Assembly: GCF_029227915.1 (NCBI RefSeq)
Contig: NC_079878.1
Location: forward strand, 31,833,501-31,897,500
Direction of reading: 5' to 3'
DNA length: 64,000 nt
Origin: Hydractinia symbiolongicarpus
Taxonomy: Eukaryota > Cnidaria > Hydrozoa > Anthoathecata > Hydractiniidae
Each line of letters begins with the position of its first letter. The first letter of the stretch is position 1. The position numbers and the translations under genes were made by a program. Shown here in pieces: positions 12,901 to 25,367 of this stretch. A model generated the notes under the pieces. The model had not been told where the DNA came from, did not search any database, and worked only from the letters and a program-made list of their open reading frames with translations.

Positions 12901-14410
12901 AATCGCCGGCAAACAAAAACCCGCGACTTCCCGTAAATCCCGGACTCGGCCCGTATAGTCAAAAGTATACAAAGAAAGTACCCAGGGAGTAAACTCATTT
13001 CCCGAACGATTTTTTAAATTATTTTTTCACCACTAAAACGCATGAGACTTGTAGTTTTCAAAAATGTTTTCATTTTTGATGAGACGCGGAATAAAAGAAG
13101 TTTAATCGCCGGAAAACGAAAACCTGCGATTTCCCGTAAATCCCGGACTCGGCCCGTATAGTCAAAAGTATACAAAGAGAGTACCCAGGGTGTAAACTCA
13201 TTTCCCGTACGATTTTTTAAATTATTTTTTCACCACTAAAACGCATGAGACTTGTAGTTTTCAAAAATGTTTTCATTTTTGATGAGACGCTTAATGAAAG
13301 AGGTTTAATCGCCGGAAAACGAAAACCCGCGATTTCCCGTAAATCCCGGGCTTGGCCCGTATAGTCGAATGTATACAAAGAAAGTACCCTGTGAGTAAAC
13401 TCATTTCCAGAACGATTTTTTAAATTATTTTTTAACCACTTAAACGCATAAGACTTGTAGTTTTGAAAAATGTTTTCATTTTTGATGAGACGCTGAATAA
13501 AAGAAGTTTAATCGCCGGCAAACGAAAACCTGCGATTTCCCGTAAATCCCGGACTCGGCCCGTATAGTCAAAAGTATACAAAGAGAGTACCCAGGGTGTA
13601 AACTCATTTCCCGAACGATTTTTTAAATTATTTTTTCACCACTAAAACGCATGAGACTTGTAGTTTTCAAATATGTTTTCATTTTTGATGAGACGCTGAA
13701 TAAAAGAAGTTTAATCGCCGGAAAACGAAAACCTGCGATTTCCCGTAAATCCCGGACTCAACCCGTATAGTCAAAAGTATACAAAGAGAGTACCCAGGGT
13801 GTAAACTCATTTCCCGAACGATTTTTTAAATTATTTTTTCACCACTAAAACGCATGAGACTTGTAGTTTTCAAAAATGTTTTCTTTTTTGATGAGACGCT
13901 TAATGAAAGAGGTTTAATCGCCGGAAAACGAAAACCCGCGATTTCCCGTAAATCCCGGGCTTGGCCCGTATAGTCGAATGTATATAAAGAAAGTACCCTG
14001 TGAGTAAACTCATTTCCAGAACGATTTTTTAAATTATTTTTTAACCACTAAAACGCATAAGACTTGTAGTTTTTAAAAATGTTTTCATTTTTGATGAGAC
14101 GCTGAATAAAAGAAGTTTAATCGCCGTCAAACGAAAACCTGCGATTTCCCGTAAATCCCGGACTCGGCCCGTATAGTCAAAAGTATACAAAGAGAGTACC
14201 CAGGGTGTAAACTCATTTCCCGAACGATTTTTTAAATTATTTTTTCACCACTAAAACGCATGAGACTTGTAGTTTTCAAAAATGTTTTCATTTTTGATGA
14301 GAGGCTGAATAAAAGAAGTTTAATCGCCGGCAAACAAAAACCCGCGATTTCCCGTAAATCCCGGGCTTGGCCCGTATAGTCAAAAGTATACAAGGAAAGT
14401 ACCCAGGAAG
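9947..14410. repeat. D-family derived segment A
   Basis: It carries the anchor monomer at 11570 and the derived hybrid monomer at 12381. From about 10353 to 14280 it matches segment B at an offset of 6088 bp, down to rare variants such as aaagcccggg near 10501 and cattttcag near 10563. Its edges are chimeric: 10150-10352 fuses two monomers that are separate in B, and 14208-14410 lacks two monomers present in B. Confidence 0.88.
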
Positions 14411-15831
14411 TAAACTCATTTCCCGAACGATTTTTTAAATTTTTTTTTCACCACTAAAACGCATGAGACTTGTAGTTTTCAAAAATGTTTTCATTTTTGA
14501 TGAGACGCTGAATAAAAGAAGTTTTATCGCCGGCAAACAAAAACCTGCGATTTCCCGTAAATCCCGTACTCGGCCCGTATAGTCAAAAGTATACAAAGAA
14601 AGTAACCAGGGAGTAAACTCATTTCCCAAACGATTTTTTAAATTATTATTTCACCACTAAAGCCCATGAGACTTGTAGTTTTTAAAAATGTTTTCATTTT
14701 TGATGAGACGCTGAATAAAAGAAGGTTAATCGCCGGCAAACGAAAACCCGCGATTTCCCGTAAATTCCGGACTCGGCCGGTATAGTTAAAAGTATACAAG
14801 GAAAGTACCCAGGAAGTAAACTCATTTCCCGAACGATTTTTTAAATTTTTTTCTCACCACTAAAACGCATGAGACTTGTAGTTTTCAAAAATGTTTTCAT
14901 TTTTGATGAGACGCTGAATAAAAGAAGTTTAATCGCCGGCAAACGAAAACCTGCGATTTCCCGTAAATCCCGTACTCGGCCGGTATAGTTAAAAGTATAC
15001 AAGGAAAGTACCCAGGAAGTAAACTCATTTCCCGAACGATTTTTTAAATTTTTTTTTCACCACTAAAACGCATGAGACTTGTAGTTTTCAAAAATGTTTT
15101 CATTTTTGATGAGACGCTGAATAAAAGAAGTTTTATCGCCGGCAAACGAAAACCTGCGATTTCCCGTAAATCCCGTACTCGGCCCGTATAGTCAAAAGTA
15201 TACAAAGAAAGTAACCAGGGAGTAAACTCATTTCCCAAACGATTTTTTAAATTATTATTTCACCACTAAAGCCCATGAGACTTGTAGTTTTTAAAAATGT
15301 TTTCATTTTTGATGAGACGCTGAATAAAAGAAGGTTAATCGCCGGCAAACGAAAACCCGCGATTTCCCGTAAATTCCGGACTCGGCCGGTATAGTTAAAA
15401 GTATACAAGGAAAGTACCCAGGAAGTAAACTCATTTCCCGAACGATTTTTTAAATTTTTTTCTCACCACTAAAACGCATGAGACTTGTAGTTTTCAAAAA
15501 TGTTTTCATTTTTGATGAGACGCTGAATAAAAGAAGTTTAATCGCCGGCAAACGAAAACCTGCGATTTCCCGTAAATCCCGTACTCGGCCGGTATAGTTA
15601 AAAGTATACAAGGAAAGTACCCAGGAAGTAAACTCATTTCCCGAACGATTTTTTAAATTTTTTTTTCACCACTAAAACGCATGAGACTTGTAGTTTTCAA
15701 AAATGTTTTCATTTTTGATGAGACGCTGAATAAAAGAAGTTTTATCGCCGGCAAACGAAAACCTGCGATTTCCCGTAAATCCCGTACTCGGCCCGTATAG
15801 TCAAAAGTATACAAAGAAAGTAACCAGGGAG
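14411..15831. repeat. T trimer array, 7 monomers
   Basis: Monomer starts are 14411, 14614, 14817, 15020, 15223, 15426 and 15629, the same three types as at 8729-9946 in the same order. It begins and ends with the T9-bearing type. This is the longest T array in the window. Confidence 0.9.
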
Positions 15832-18800
15832 TAAACTCATTTCCCAAACGATTTTTTAAATTATTATTTCACCACTAAAGCCCATGAGACTTGTAGTTTT
15901 TAAAAATGTTTTCATTTTTGATGAGACGCTGAATAAAAGAAGTTTAATCGCCGGCAAACGAAAACCCGCAATTTCCCGTAAATCCCGGTCTCGGCCCGTA
16001 TAGTCAAAAGTATACAAGGAAAGTACCCAGTGAGTAAACTCATTTCCCTAACGAATTTTTAAATTATTTTTTCACCACTAAAACGCATGAGACTTGTAGT
16101 TTTCAAAAATGTTTTCATTTTTGATGAGACGCTGAATAAAAGAAGTTTAATCGCCGGCAAACGAAAACCTGCGATTTCCCGTAAATCCCGGACTCGGCCC
16201 GTATAGTCAAAAGTATACAAAGAGAGTACCCAGGGTGTAAACTCATTTCCCGAACGATTTTTTAAATTATTTTTTCACCACTAAAACGCATGAGACTTGT
16301 AGTTTTCAAAAATGTTTTCATTTTTGATGAGACGCTGAATAAAAGAAGTTTAATCGCCGGAAAACGAAAACCTGCGATTTCCCGTAAATCCCGGACTCAA
16401 CCCGTATAGTCAAAAGTATACAAAGAGAGTACCCAGGGTGTAAACTCATTTCCCGAACGATTTTTTAAATTATTTTTTCACCACTAAAACGCATGAGACT
16501 TGTAGTTTTCAAAAATGTTTTCTTTTTTGATGAGACGCTTAATGAAAGAGGTTTAATCGCCGGAAAACGAAAACCCGCGATTTCCCGTAAAGCCCGGGCT
16601 TGGCCCGTATAGTCGAATGTATATAAAGAAAGTACCCTGTGAGTAAACTCATTTTCAGAACGATTTTTTAAATTATTTTTTAACCACTAAAACGCATAAG
16701 ACTTGTAGTTTTTAAAAATGTTTTCATTTTTGATGAGACGCTGAATAAAAGAAGTTTAATCGCCGTCAAACGAAAACCTGCGATTTCCCGTAAATCCCGG
16801 ACTCGGCCCGTATAGTCAAAAGTATACAAAGAGAGTACCCAGGGTGTAAACTCATTTCCCGAACGATTTTTTAAATTATTTTTTCACCACTAAAACGCAT
16901 GAGACTTGTAGTTTTCAAAAATGTTTTCATTTTTGATGAGACGCTTAATGAAAGAGGTTTAATCGCCGGAAAACGAAAACCCGCGATTTCCCGTAAATCC
17001 CGGGCTTGGCCCGTATAGTCGAATGTATACAAAGAAAGTACCCTGTGAGTAAACTCATTTCCAGAACGATTTTTTAAATTATTTTTTAACCACTAAAACG
17101 CATAAGACTTGTAGTTTTTAAAAATGTTTTCATTTTTGATGAGACGCTGAATAAAAGAAGTTTAATCGCCGGCAAACGAAAACCCGCGATTTCCCGTAAA
17201 TCCCGGCTTGGCCCGTATAGTCAAAAGTATACAAAGAAAGTACCCAGGGAGTAAACTCATTTCCCGAACGATTTTTTAAATTATTTTTTCACCAATAAAA
17301 CGCATGAGACTTGTAGTTTTCAAAAATGTTTTCATTTTTGATGAGAGGCTGAATAAAAGAAGTTTAATCGCCGGCAAACAAAAACCCGCGATTTCCCGTA
17401 AATCCCGGGCTTGGCCCGTATAGTCAAAAGTATACAAAGGAAGTACCCAGGGAGTAAACTCATTTCCCGAACGTTTTTTTAAATTACTTTTTCACCACTA
17501 AAACGCATGAGACTTGTAGTTTTAAAAAATGTTTTCATTTTTGATGAGACGCTGAATAAAAGAAGTTTAATCGCCGGGAAACGAAAACCTGCGATTTCCC
17601 GTAAATCCTGGACTCGGCCCGTATAGTCAAAAGTATACAAAGAAAGTACCCAGGGAGTAAACTCATTTCCCAAACGATTTTTTAAATTATTATTTCACAA
17701 CATAAACGCATGAGACTTGTAGTTTTTAAAAATGTTTTCATATTTGATGAGACGCTGAATAAAAGAAGGTTAATCGCCGGCAAACGAAAACCCGCGATTT
17801 CCCGTAAATCCCGGACTCGGCCCGTATAGTTAAAAGTATACAAGGAAAGTACCCAGTGAGTAAACTCATTTCCCGAACGAATTTTTAAATTATTTTTTCA
17901 CCACTAAAACGTATGAGACTTGTAGTTTTTAAAAATGTTTTCATTTTTGATGAGACGCTGAATAAAAGAAGTTTAATCGCCGGCAAACAAAAACCTGCGA
18001 TTTCCCGTAAATCCCGGACTCGGCCCGTATAGTAAATAGTATACAAAGAAAGTACCCAGGGTGTAAACTCATTTCTCGAACGATTTTTTAAATTATTTTT
18101 TCACCACTAAAACGCATGAGACTTGTAGTTTTCAAAAATGTTTTCATTTTTGATGAGACGCTGAATAAAAGAAGTTTAATCGCCGGCAAACGAAAACCTG
18201 CGATTTCCCGTAAATCCCGTACTCGGCCCGTATAGTCAAAAGTATACAAAAAAGTACCCAGGGAGTAAACTCATTTCCAAAACGATTTTTTAAATTATTA
18301 TTTCACCACTAAAGCCCATGAGACTTGTAGTTTTTAAAAATGTTTTCATTTTTGATGAGACGCTGAATAAAAGAAGTTTAATGGCCGGCAAACGAAAACC
18401 CGCAATTTCCCGTAAATCCCGGTCTCGGCCCGTATAGTCAAAAGTATACAAGGAAAGTACCCAGTGAGTAAACTCATTTCCCTAACGAATTTTTAAATTA
18501 TTTTTTCACCACTAAAGCCCATGAGACTTGTAGTTTTTAAAAATGTTTTCATTTTTGATAAGACGCTGAATAAAAGAAGTTTAATCGCCGGCAAACGAAA
18601 ACCCGCGATTTCCCGTAAATCCCGGACTCGGCCCGTATAGTCAAAAGTATACAAGGAAAGTACCCAGTGAGTAAACTCATTTCCCGAACGAATTTTTAAA
18701 TTATTTTTTCACCACTAAAACGCATGAGACTTGTAGATTTCAGAAATGTTTTCATTTTTGATGAGACCCTTAATGAAAGTGGTTTAATCGCCGGCAAACA

Positions 18801-20903
18801 AAAACCCGCGATTTCCCGTAAATCCCGGGCTTGGCCCGTATAGTCAAATGTATACAAAGAAAGTACCCTTTGAGAAAACTCATTTCCAAAACGATTTTTT
18901 CAATTAACTTTTCACCACTAAAACGCTTGAGACTTGTAGTTTTCAAAAATGTTTTCATTTTTGATGAGACGCTAAATAAAAGAAGTTTAATCGCCGGCAA
19001 ACAAAAACCCGCGACTTCCCGTAAATCCCGGACTCGGCCCGTATAGTCAAAAGTATACAAAGAAAGTACCCAGGGAGTAAACTCATTTCCCGAACGATTT
19101 TTTAAATTATTTTTTCACCACTAAAACGCATGAGACTTGTAGTTTTCAAAAATGTTTTCATTTTTGATGAGACGCGGAATAAAAGAAGTTTAATCGCCGG
19201 AAAACGAAAACCTGCGATTTCCCGTAAATCCCGGACTCGGCCCGTATAGTCAAAAGTATACAAAGAGAGTACCCAGGGTGTAAACTCATTTCCCGTACGA
19301 TTTTTTAAATTATTTTTTCACCACTAAAACGCATGAGACTTGTAGTTTTCAAAAATGTTTTCATTTTTGATGAGACGCTTAATGAAAGAGGTTTAATCGC
19401 CGGAAAACGAAAACCCGCGATTTCCCGTAAATCCCGGGCTTGGCCCGTATAGTCGAATGTATACAAAGAAAGTACCCTGTGAGTAAACTCATTTCCAGAA
19501 CGATTTTTTAAATTATTTTTTAACCACTTAAACGCATAAGACTTGTAGTTTTGAAAAATGTTTTCATTTTTGATGAGACGCTGAATAAAAGAAGTTTAAT
19601 CGCCGGCAAACGAAAACCTGCGATTTCCCGTAAATCCCGGACTCGGCCCGTATAGTCAAAAGTATACAAAGAGAGTACCCAGGGTGTAAACTCATTTCCC
19701 GAACGATTTTTTAAATTATTTTTTCACCACTAAAACGCATGAGACTTGTAGTTTTCAAATATGTTTTCATTTTTGATGAGACGCTGAATAAAAGAAGTTT
19801 AATCGCCGGAAAACGAAAACCTGCGATTTCCCGTAAATCCCGGACTCAACCCGTATAGTCAAAAGTATACAAAGAGAGTACCCAGGGTGTAAACTCATTT
19901 CCCGAACGATTTTTTAAATTATTTTTTCACCACTAAAACGCATGAGACTTGTAGTTTTCAAAAATGTTTTCTTTTTTGATGAGACGCTTAATGAAAGAGG
20001 TTTAATCGCCGGAAAACGAAAACCCGCGATTTCCCGTAAATCCCGGGCTTGGCCCGTATAGTCGAATGTATATAAAGAAAGTACCCTGTGAGTAAACTCA
20101 TTTCCAGAACGATTTTTTAAATTATTTTTTAACCACTAAAACGCATAAGACTTGTAGTTTTTAAAAATGTTTTCATTTTTGATGAGACGCTGAATAAAAG
20201 AAGTTTAATCGCCGTCAAACGAAAACCTGCGATTTCCCGTAAATCCCGGACTCGGCCCGTATAGTCAAAAGTATACAAAGAGAGTACCCAGGGTGTAAAC
20301 TCATTTCCCGAACGATTTTTTAAATTATTTTTTCACCACTAAAACGCATGAGACTTGCAGTTTTCAAAAATGTTTTCATTTTTGATGAGACGCTTAATGA
20401 AAGAGGTTTAATCGCCGGAAAACGAAAACCCGCGATTTCCCGTAAATCCCGGGCTTGGCCCGTATAGTCGAATGTATACAAAGAAAGTACCCTGTGAGTA
20501 AACTCATTTCCAGAACGATTTTTTAAATTATTTTTTAACCACTAAAACGCATAAGACTTGTAGTTTTTAAAAATGTTTTCATTTTTGATGAGACGCTGAA
20601 TAAAAGAAGTTTAATCGCCGGCAAACGAAAACCCGCGATTTCCCGTAAATCCCGGCTTGGCCCGTATAGTCAAAAGTATACAAAGAAAGTACCCAGGGAG
20701 TAAACTCATTTCCCGAACGATTTTTTAAATTATTTTTTCACCAATAAAACGCATGAGACTTGTAGTTTTCAAAAATGTTTTCATTTTTGATGAGAGGCTG
20801 AATAAAAGAAGTTTAATCGCCGGCAAACAAAAACCCGCGATTTCCCGTAAATCCCGGGCTTGGCCCGTATAGTCAAAAGTATACAAGGAAAGTACCCAGG
20901 AAG
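15832..20903. repeat. D-family derived segment B
   Basis: It carries the anchor at 17658 and the derived hybrid at 18469. It matches segment A at 6088 bp and segment C (anchor 26991) at 9333 bp. It keeps the three monomers at 20296-20903 that are collapsed into one in A. The variant caaatatg is shared with A (near 13670 and 19758) but absent from C, so A and B are closer to each other there. Confidence 0.88.
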
Positions 20904-21715
20904 TAAACTCATTTCCCGAACGATTTTTTAAATTTTTTTTTCACCACTAAAACGCATGAGACTTGTAGTTTTCAAAAATGTTTTCATTTTTGATGAGACG
21001 CTGAATAAAAGAAGTTTTATCGCCGGCAAACGAAAACCTGCGATTTCCCGTAAATCCCGTACTCGGCCCGTATAGTCAAAAGTATACAAAGAAAGTAACC
21101 AGGGAGTAAACTCATTTCCCAAACGATTTTTTAAATTATTATTTCACCACTAAAGCCCATGAGACTTGTAGTTTTTAAAAATGTTTTCATTTTTGATGAG
21201 ACGCTGAATAAAAGAAGGTTAATCGCCGGCAAACGAAAACCCGCGATTTCCCGTAAATTCCGGACTCGGCCGGTATAGTTAAAAGTATACAAGGAAAGTA
21301 CCCAGGAAGTAAACTCATTTCCCGAACGATTTTTTAAATTTTTTTCTCACCACTAAAACGCATGAGACTTGTAGTTTTCAAAAATGTTTTCATTTTTGAT
21401 GAGACGCTGAATAAAAGAAGTTTAATCGCCGGCAAACGAAAACCTGCGATTTCTCGTAAATCCCGTACTCGGCCGGTATAGTTAAAAGTATACAAGGAAA
21501 GTACCCAGGAAGTAAACTCATTTCCCGAACGATTTTTTAAATTTTTTTTTCACCACTAAAACGCATGAGACTTGTAGTTTTCAAAAATGTTTTCATTTTT
21601 GATGAGACGCTGAATAAAAGAAGTTTTATCGCCGGCAAACGAAAACCTGCGATTTCCCGTAAATCCCGTACTCGGCCCGTATAGTCAAAAGTATACAAAG
21701 AAAGTAACCAGGGAG
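20904..21715. repeat. T trimer array, 4 monomers (812 bp)
   Basis: Types run T9, ggttaatcg, ctcacc, T9, starting at 20904, 21107, 21310 and 21513. It is followed by the usual tctcggcc monomer at 21716. Confidence 0.9.
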
Positions 21716-22526
21716 TAAACTCATTTCCCAAACGATTTTTTAAATTATTATTTCACCACTAAAGCCCATGAGACTTGTAGTTTTTAAAAATGTTTTCATT
21801 TTTGATGAGACGCTGAATAAAAGAAGTTTAATCGCCGGCAAACGAAAACCCGCAATTTCCCGTAAATCCCGGTCTCGGCCCGTATAGTCAAAAGTATACA
21901 AGGAAAGTACCCAGGGTGTAAACTCATTTCCCGAACGATTTTTTAAATTAATTTTTCACCACTAAAACGCATGAGACTTGTAGTTTTCAAAAATGTTTTC
22001 ATTTTTGATGAGACGCTTAATGAAAGAGGTTTAATCGCCGGAAAACGAAAACCCGCGATTTCCCGTAAATCCCGGGCTTGGCCCGTATAGTCGAATGTAT
22101 ACAAAGAAAGTACCCTGTGAGTAAACTCATTTCCAGAACGATTTTTTAAATTATTTTTTAACCACTAAAACGCATAAGACTTGTAGTTTTTAAAAATGTT
22201 TTCATTTTTGATGAGACGCTGAATAAAAGAAGTTTAATCGCTGGCAAACGAAAACCCGCGATTTCCCGTAAATCCCGGCTTGGCCCGTATAGTCAAAAGT
22301 ATACAAAGAAAGTACCCAGGGAGTAAACTCATTTCCCGAACGATTTTTTAAATTATTTTTTCACCAATAAAACGCATGAGACTTGTAGTTTTCAAAAATG
22401 TTTTCATTTTTGATGAGAGGCTGAATAAAAGAAGTTTAATCGCCGGCAAACAAAAACCCGCGATTTCCCGTAAATCCCGGGCTTGGCCCGTATAGTCAAA
22501 AGTATACAAGGAAAGTACCCAGGAAG
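21716..22526. repeat. Short D-family spacer between T arrays
   Basis: Four monomers. The first (21716-21918) begins like the usual neighbour of T arrays but ends in cagggtg instead of cagtgag, so it is chimeric. The next three match the D order cttaatgaaagagg, cataagac, gaggctgaat, with private variants such as aaattaatttttc near 21945 and cgctggc near 22239. Confidence 0.8.
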
Positions 22527-23338
22527 TAAACTCATTTCCCGAACGATTTTTTAAATTTTTTTTTCACCACTAAAACGCATGAGACTTGTAGTTTTCAAAA
22601 ATGTTTTCATTTTTGATGAGACGCTGAATAAAAGAAGTTTTATCGCCGGCAAACGAAAACCTGCGATTTCCCGTAAATCCCGTACTCGGCCCGTATAGTC
22701 AAATGTATACAAAGAAAGTAACCAGGGAGTAAACTCATTTCCCAAACGATTTTTTAAATTATTATTTCACCACTAAAGCCCATGAGACTTGTAGTTTTTA
22801 AAAATGTTTTCATTTTTGATGAGACGCTGAATAAAAGAAGGTTAATCGCCGGCAAACGAAAACCCGCGATTTCCCGTAAATTCCCGACTCGGCCGGTATA
22901 GTTAAAAGTATACAAGGAAAGTACCCAGGAAGTAAACTCATTTCCCGAACGATTTTTTAAATTTTTTTCTCACCACTAAAACGCATGAGACTTGTAGTTT
23001 TCAAAAATGTTTTCATTTTTGATGAGACGCTGAATAAAAGAAGTTTAATCGCCGGCAAACGAAAACCTGCGATTTCCCGTAAATCCCGTACTCGGCCGGT
23101 ATAGTTAAAAGTATACAAGGAAAGTACCCAGGAAGTAAACTCATTTCCCGAACGATTTTTTAAATTTTTTTTTCACCACTAAAACGCATGAGACTTGTAG
23201 TTTTCAAAAATGTTTTCATTTTTGATGAGACGCTGAATAAAAGAAGTTTTATCGCCGGCAAACGAAAACCTGCGATTTCCCGTAAATCCCGTACTCGGCC
23301 CGTATAGTCAAAAGTATACAAAGAAAGTAACCAGGGAG
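22527..23338. repeat. T trimer array, 4 monomers
   Basis: Starts are 22527, 22730, 22933 and 23136, in the same order as at 20904. Together with 23339-24555 it forms one copy of a 2029-bp repeat whose second copy starts at 24556. Confidence 0.9.
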
Positions 23339-24555
23339 TAAACTCATTTCCCAAACGATTATTTAAATTATTATTTCACCACTAAAGCCCATGAGACTTG
23401 TAGTTTTTAAAAATGTTTTCATTTTTGATGAGACGCTGAATAAAAGAAGTTTAATCGCCGGCAAACGAAAACCCGCAATTTCCCGTAAATCCCGGTCTCG
23501 GCCCGTATAGTCAAAAGTATACAAGGAAAGTACCCAGTGAGTAAACTCATTTCCCTAACGAATTTTTAAATTATTTTTTCACCACTAAAACGCATGAGAC
23601 TTGTAGTTTTCAAAAATGTTTTCATTTTTGATGAGACGCTGAATAAAAGAAGTTTAATCGCCGGCAAACGAAAACCTGCGATTTCCCGTAAATCCCGGAC
23701 TCGGCCCGTATAGTCAAAAGTATACAAAGAGAGTACCCAGGGTGTAAACTCATTTCCCGAACGATTTTTTAAATTATTTTTTCACCACTAAAACGCATGA
23801 GACTTGTAGTTTTCAAAAATGTTTTCATTTTTGATGAGACGCTGAATAAAAGAAGTTTAATCGCCGGAAAACGAAAACCTGCGATTTCCCGTAAATCCCG
23901 GACTCAACCCGTATAGTCAAAAGTATACAAAGAGAGTACCCAGGGTGTAAACTTATTTCCCGAACGATTTTTTAAATTATTTTTTCACCACTAAAACGCA
24001 TGAGACTTGTAGTTTTCAAAAATGTTTTCTTTTTTGATGAGACGCTTAATGAAAGAGGTTTAATCGCCGGAAAACGAAAACCCGCGATTTCCCGTAAATC
24101 CCGGGCTTGGCCCGTATAGTCGAATGTATATAAAGAGAGTACCCAGGGTGTAAACTCATTTCCCGAACGATTTTTTAAATTATTTTTTCACCACTAAAAC
24201 GCATGAGACTTGTAGTTTTCAAAAATGTTTTCATTTTTGATGAGACGCTTAATGAAAGAGGTTTAATCGCCGGAAAACGAAAACCCGCGATTTCCCGTAA
24301 ATCCCGGGCTTGGCCCGTATAGTCGAATGTATACAAAGAAAGTACCCTGTGAGTAAACTCATTTCCAGAACGATTTTTTAAATTATTTTTTAACCACTAA
24401 AACGCATAAGACTTGTAGTTTTTAAAAATGTTTTCATTTTTGATGAGACGCTGAATAAAAGAAGTTTAATCACCGGCAAACGAAAACCTGCGATTTCCCG
24501 TAAATCCCGGCTTGGCCCGTATAGTCAAAAGTATACAAAGAAAGTACCCAGGAAG
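23339..24555. repeat. D-family spacer within the 2029-bp repeat, copy 1
   Basis: Six monomers. A diagnostic chimeric monomer reads gtatataaagagag near 24126 and recurs near 26155. The last monomer (about 24353-24555) has caccggc and ends in caggaag, running directly into the next T array. Confidence 0.85.
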
Positions 24556-25367
24556 TAAACTCATTTCCCGAACGATTTTTTAAATTTTTTTTTCACCACT
24601 AAAACGCATGAGACTTGTAGTTTTCAAAAATGTTTTCATTTTTGATGAGACGCTGAATAAAAGAAGTTTTATCGCCGGCAAACGAAAACCTGCGATTTCC
24701 CGTAAATCCCGTACTCGGCCCGTATAGTCAAAAGTATACAAAGAAAGTAACCAGGGAGTAAACTCATTTCCCAAACGATTTTTTAAATTATTATTTCACC
24801 ACTAAAGCCCATGAGACTTGTAGTTTTTAAAAATGTTTTCATTTTTGATGAGACGCTGAATAAAAGAAGGTTAATCGCCGGCAAACGAAAACCCGCAATT
24901 TCCCGTAAATTCCGGACTCGGCCGGTATAGTTAAAAGTATACAAGGAAAGTACCCAGGAAGTAAACTCATTTCCCGAACGATTTTTTAAATTTTTTTCTC
25001 ACCACTAAAACGCATGAGACTTGTAGTTTTCAAAAATGTTTTCATTTTTGATGAGACGCTGAATAAAAGAAGTTTAATCGCCGGCAAACGAAAACCTGCG
25101 ATTTCCCGTAAATCCCGTACTCGGCCGGTATAGTTAAAAGTATACAAGGAAAGTACCCAGGAAGTAAACTCATTTCCCGAACGATTTTTTAAATTTTTTT
25201 TTCACCACTAAAACGCATGAGACTTGTAGTTTTCAAAAATGTTTTCATTTTTGATGAGACGATGAATAAAAGAAGTTTTATCGCCGGCAAACGAAAACCT
25301 GCGATTTCCCGTAAATCCCGTACTCGGCCCGTATAGTCAAAAGTATACAAAGAAAGTAACCAGGGAG
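24556..25367. repeat. T trimer array, 4 monomers
   Basis: Starts are 24556, 24759, 24962 and 25165. It is the second copy of the T part of the 2029-bp repeat. A private g-to-a-type change gives gacgatgaat near 25259. Confidence 0.9.
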
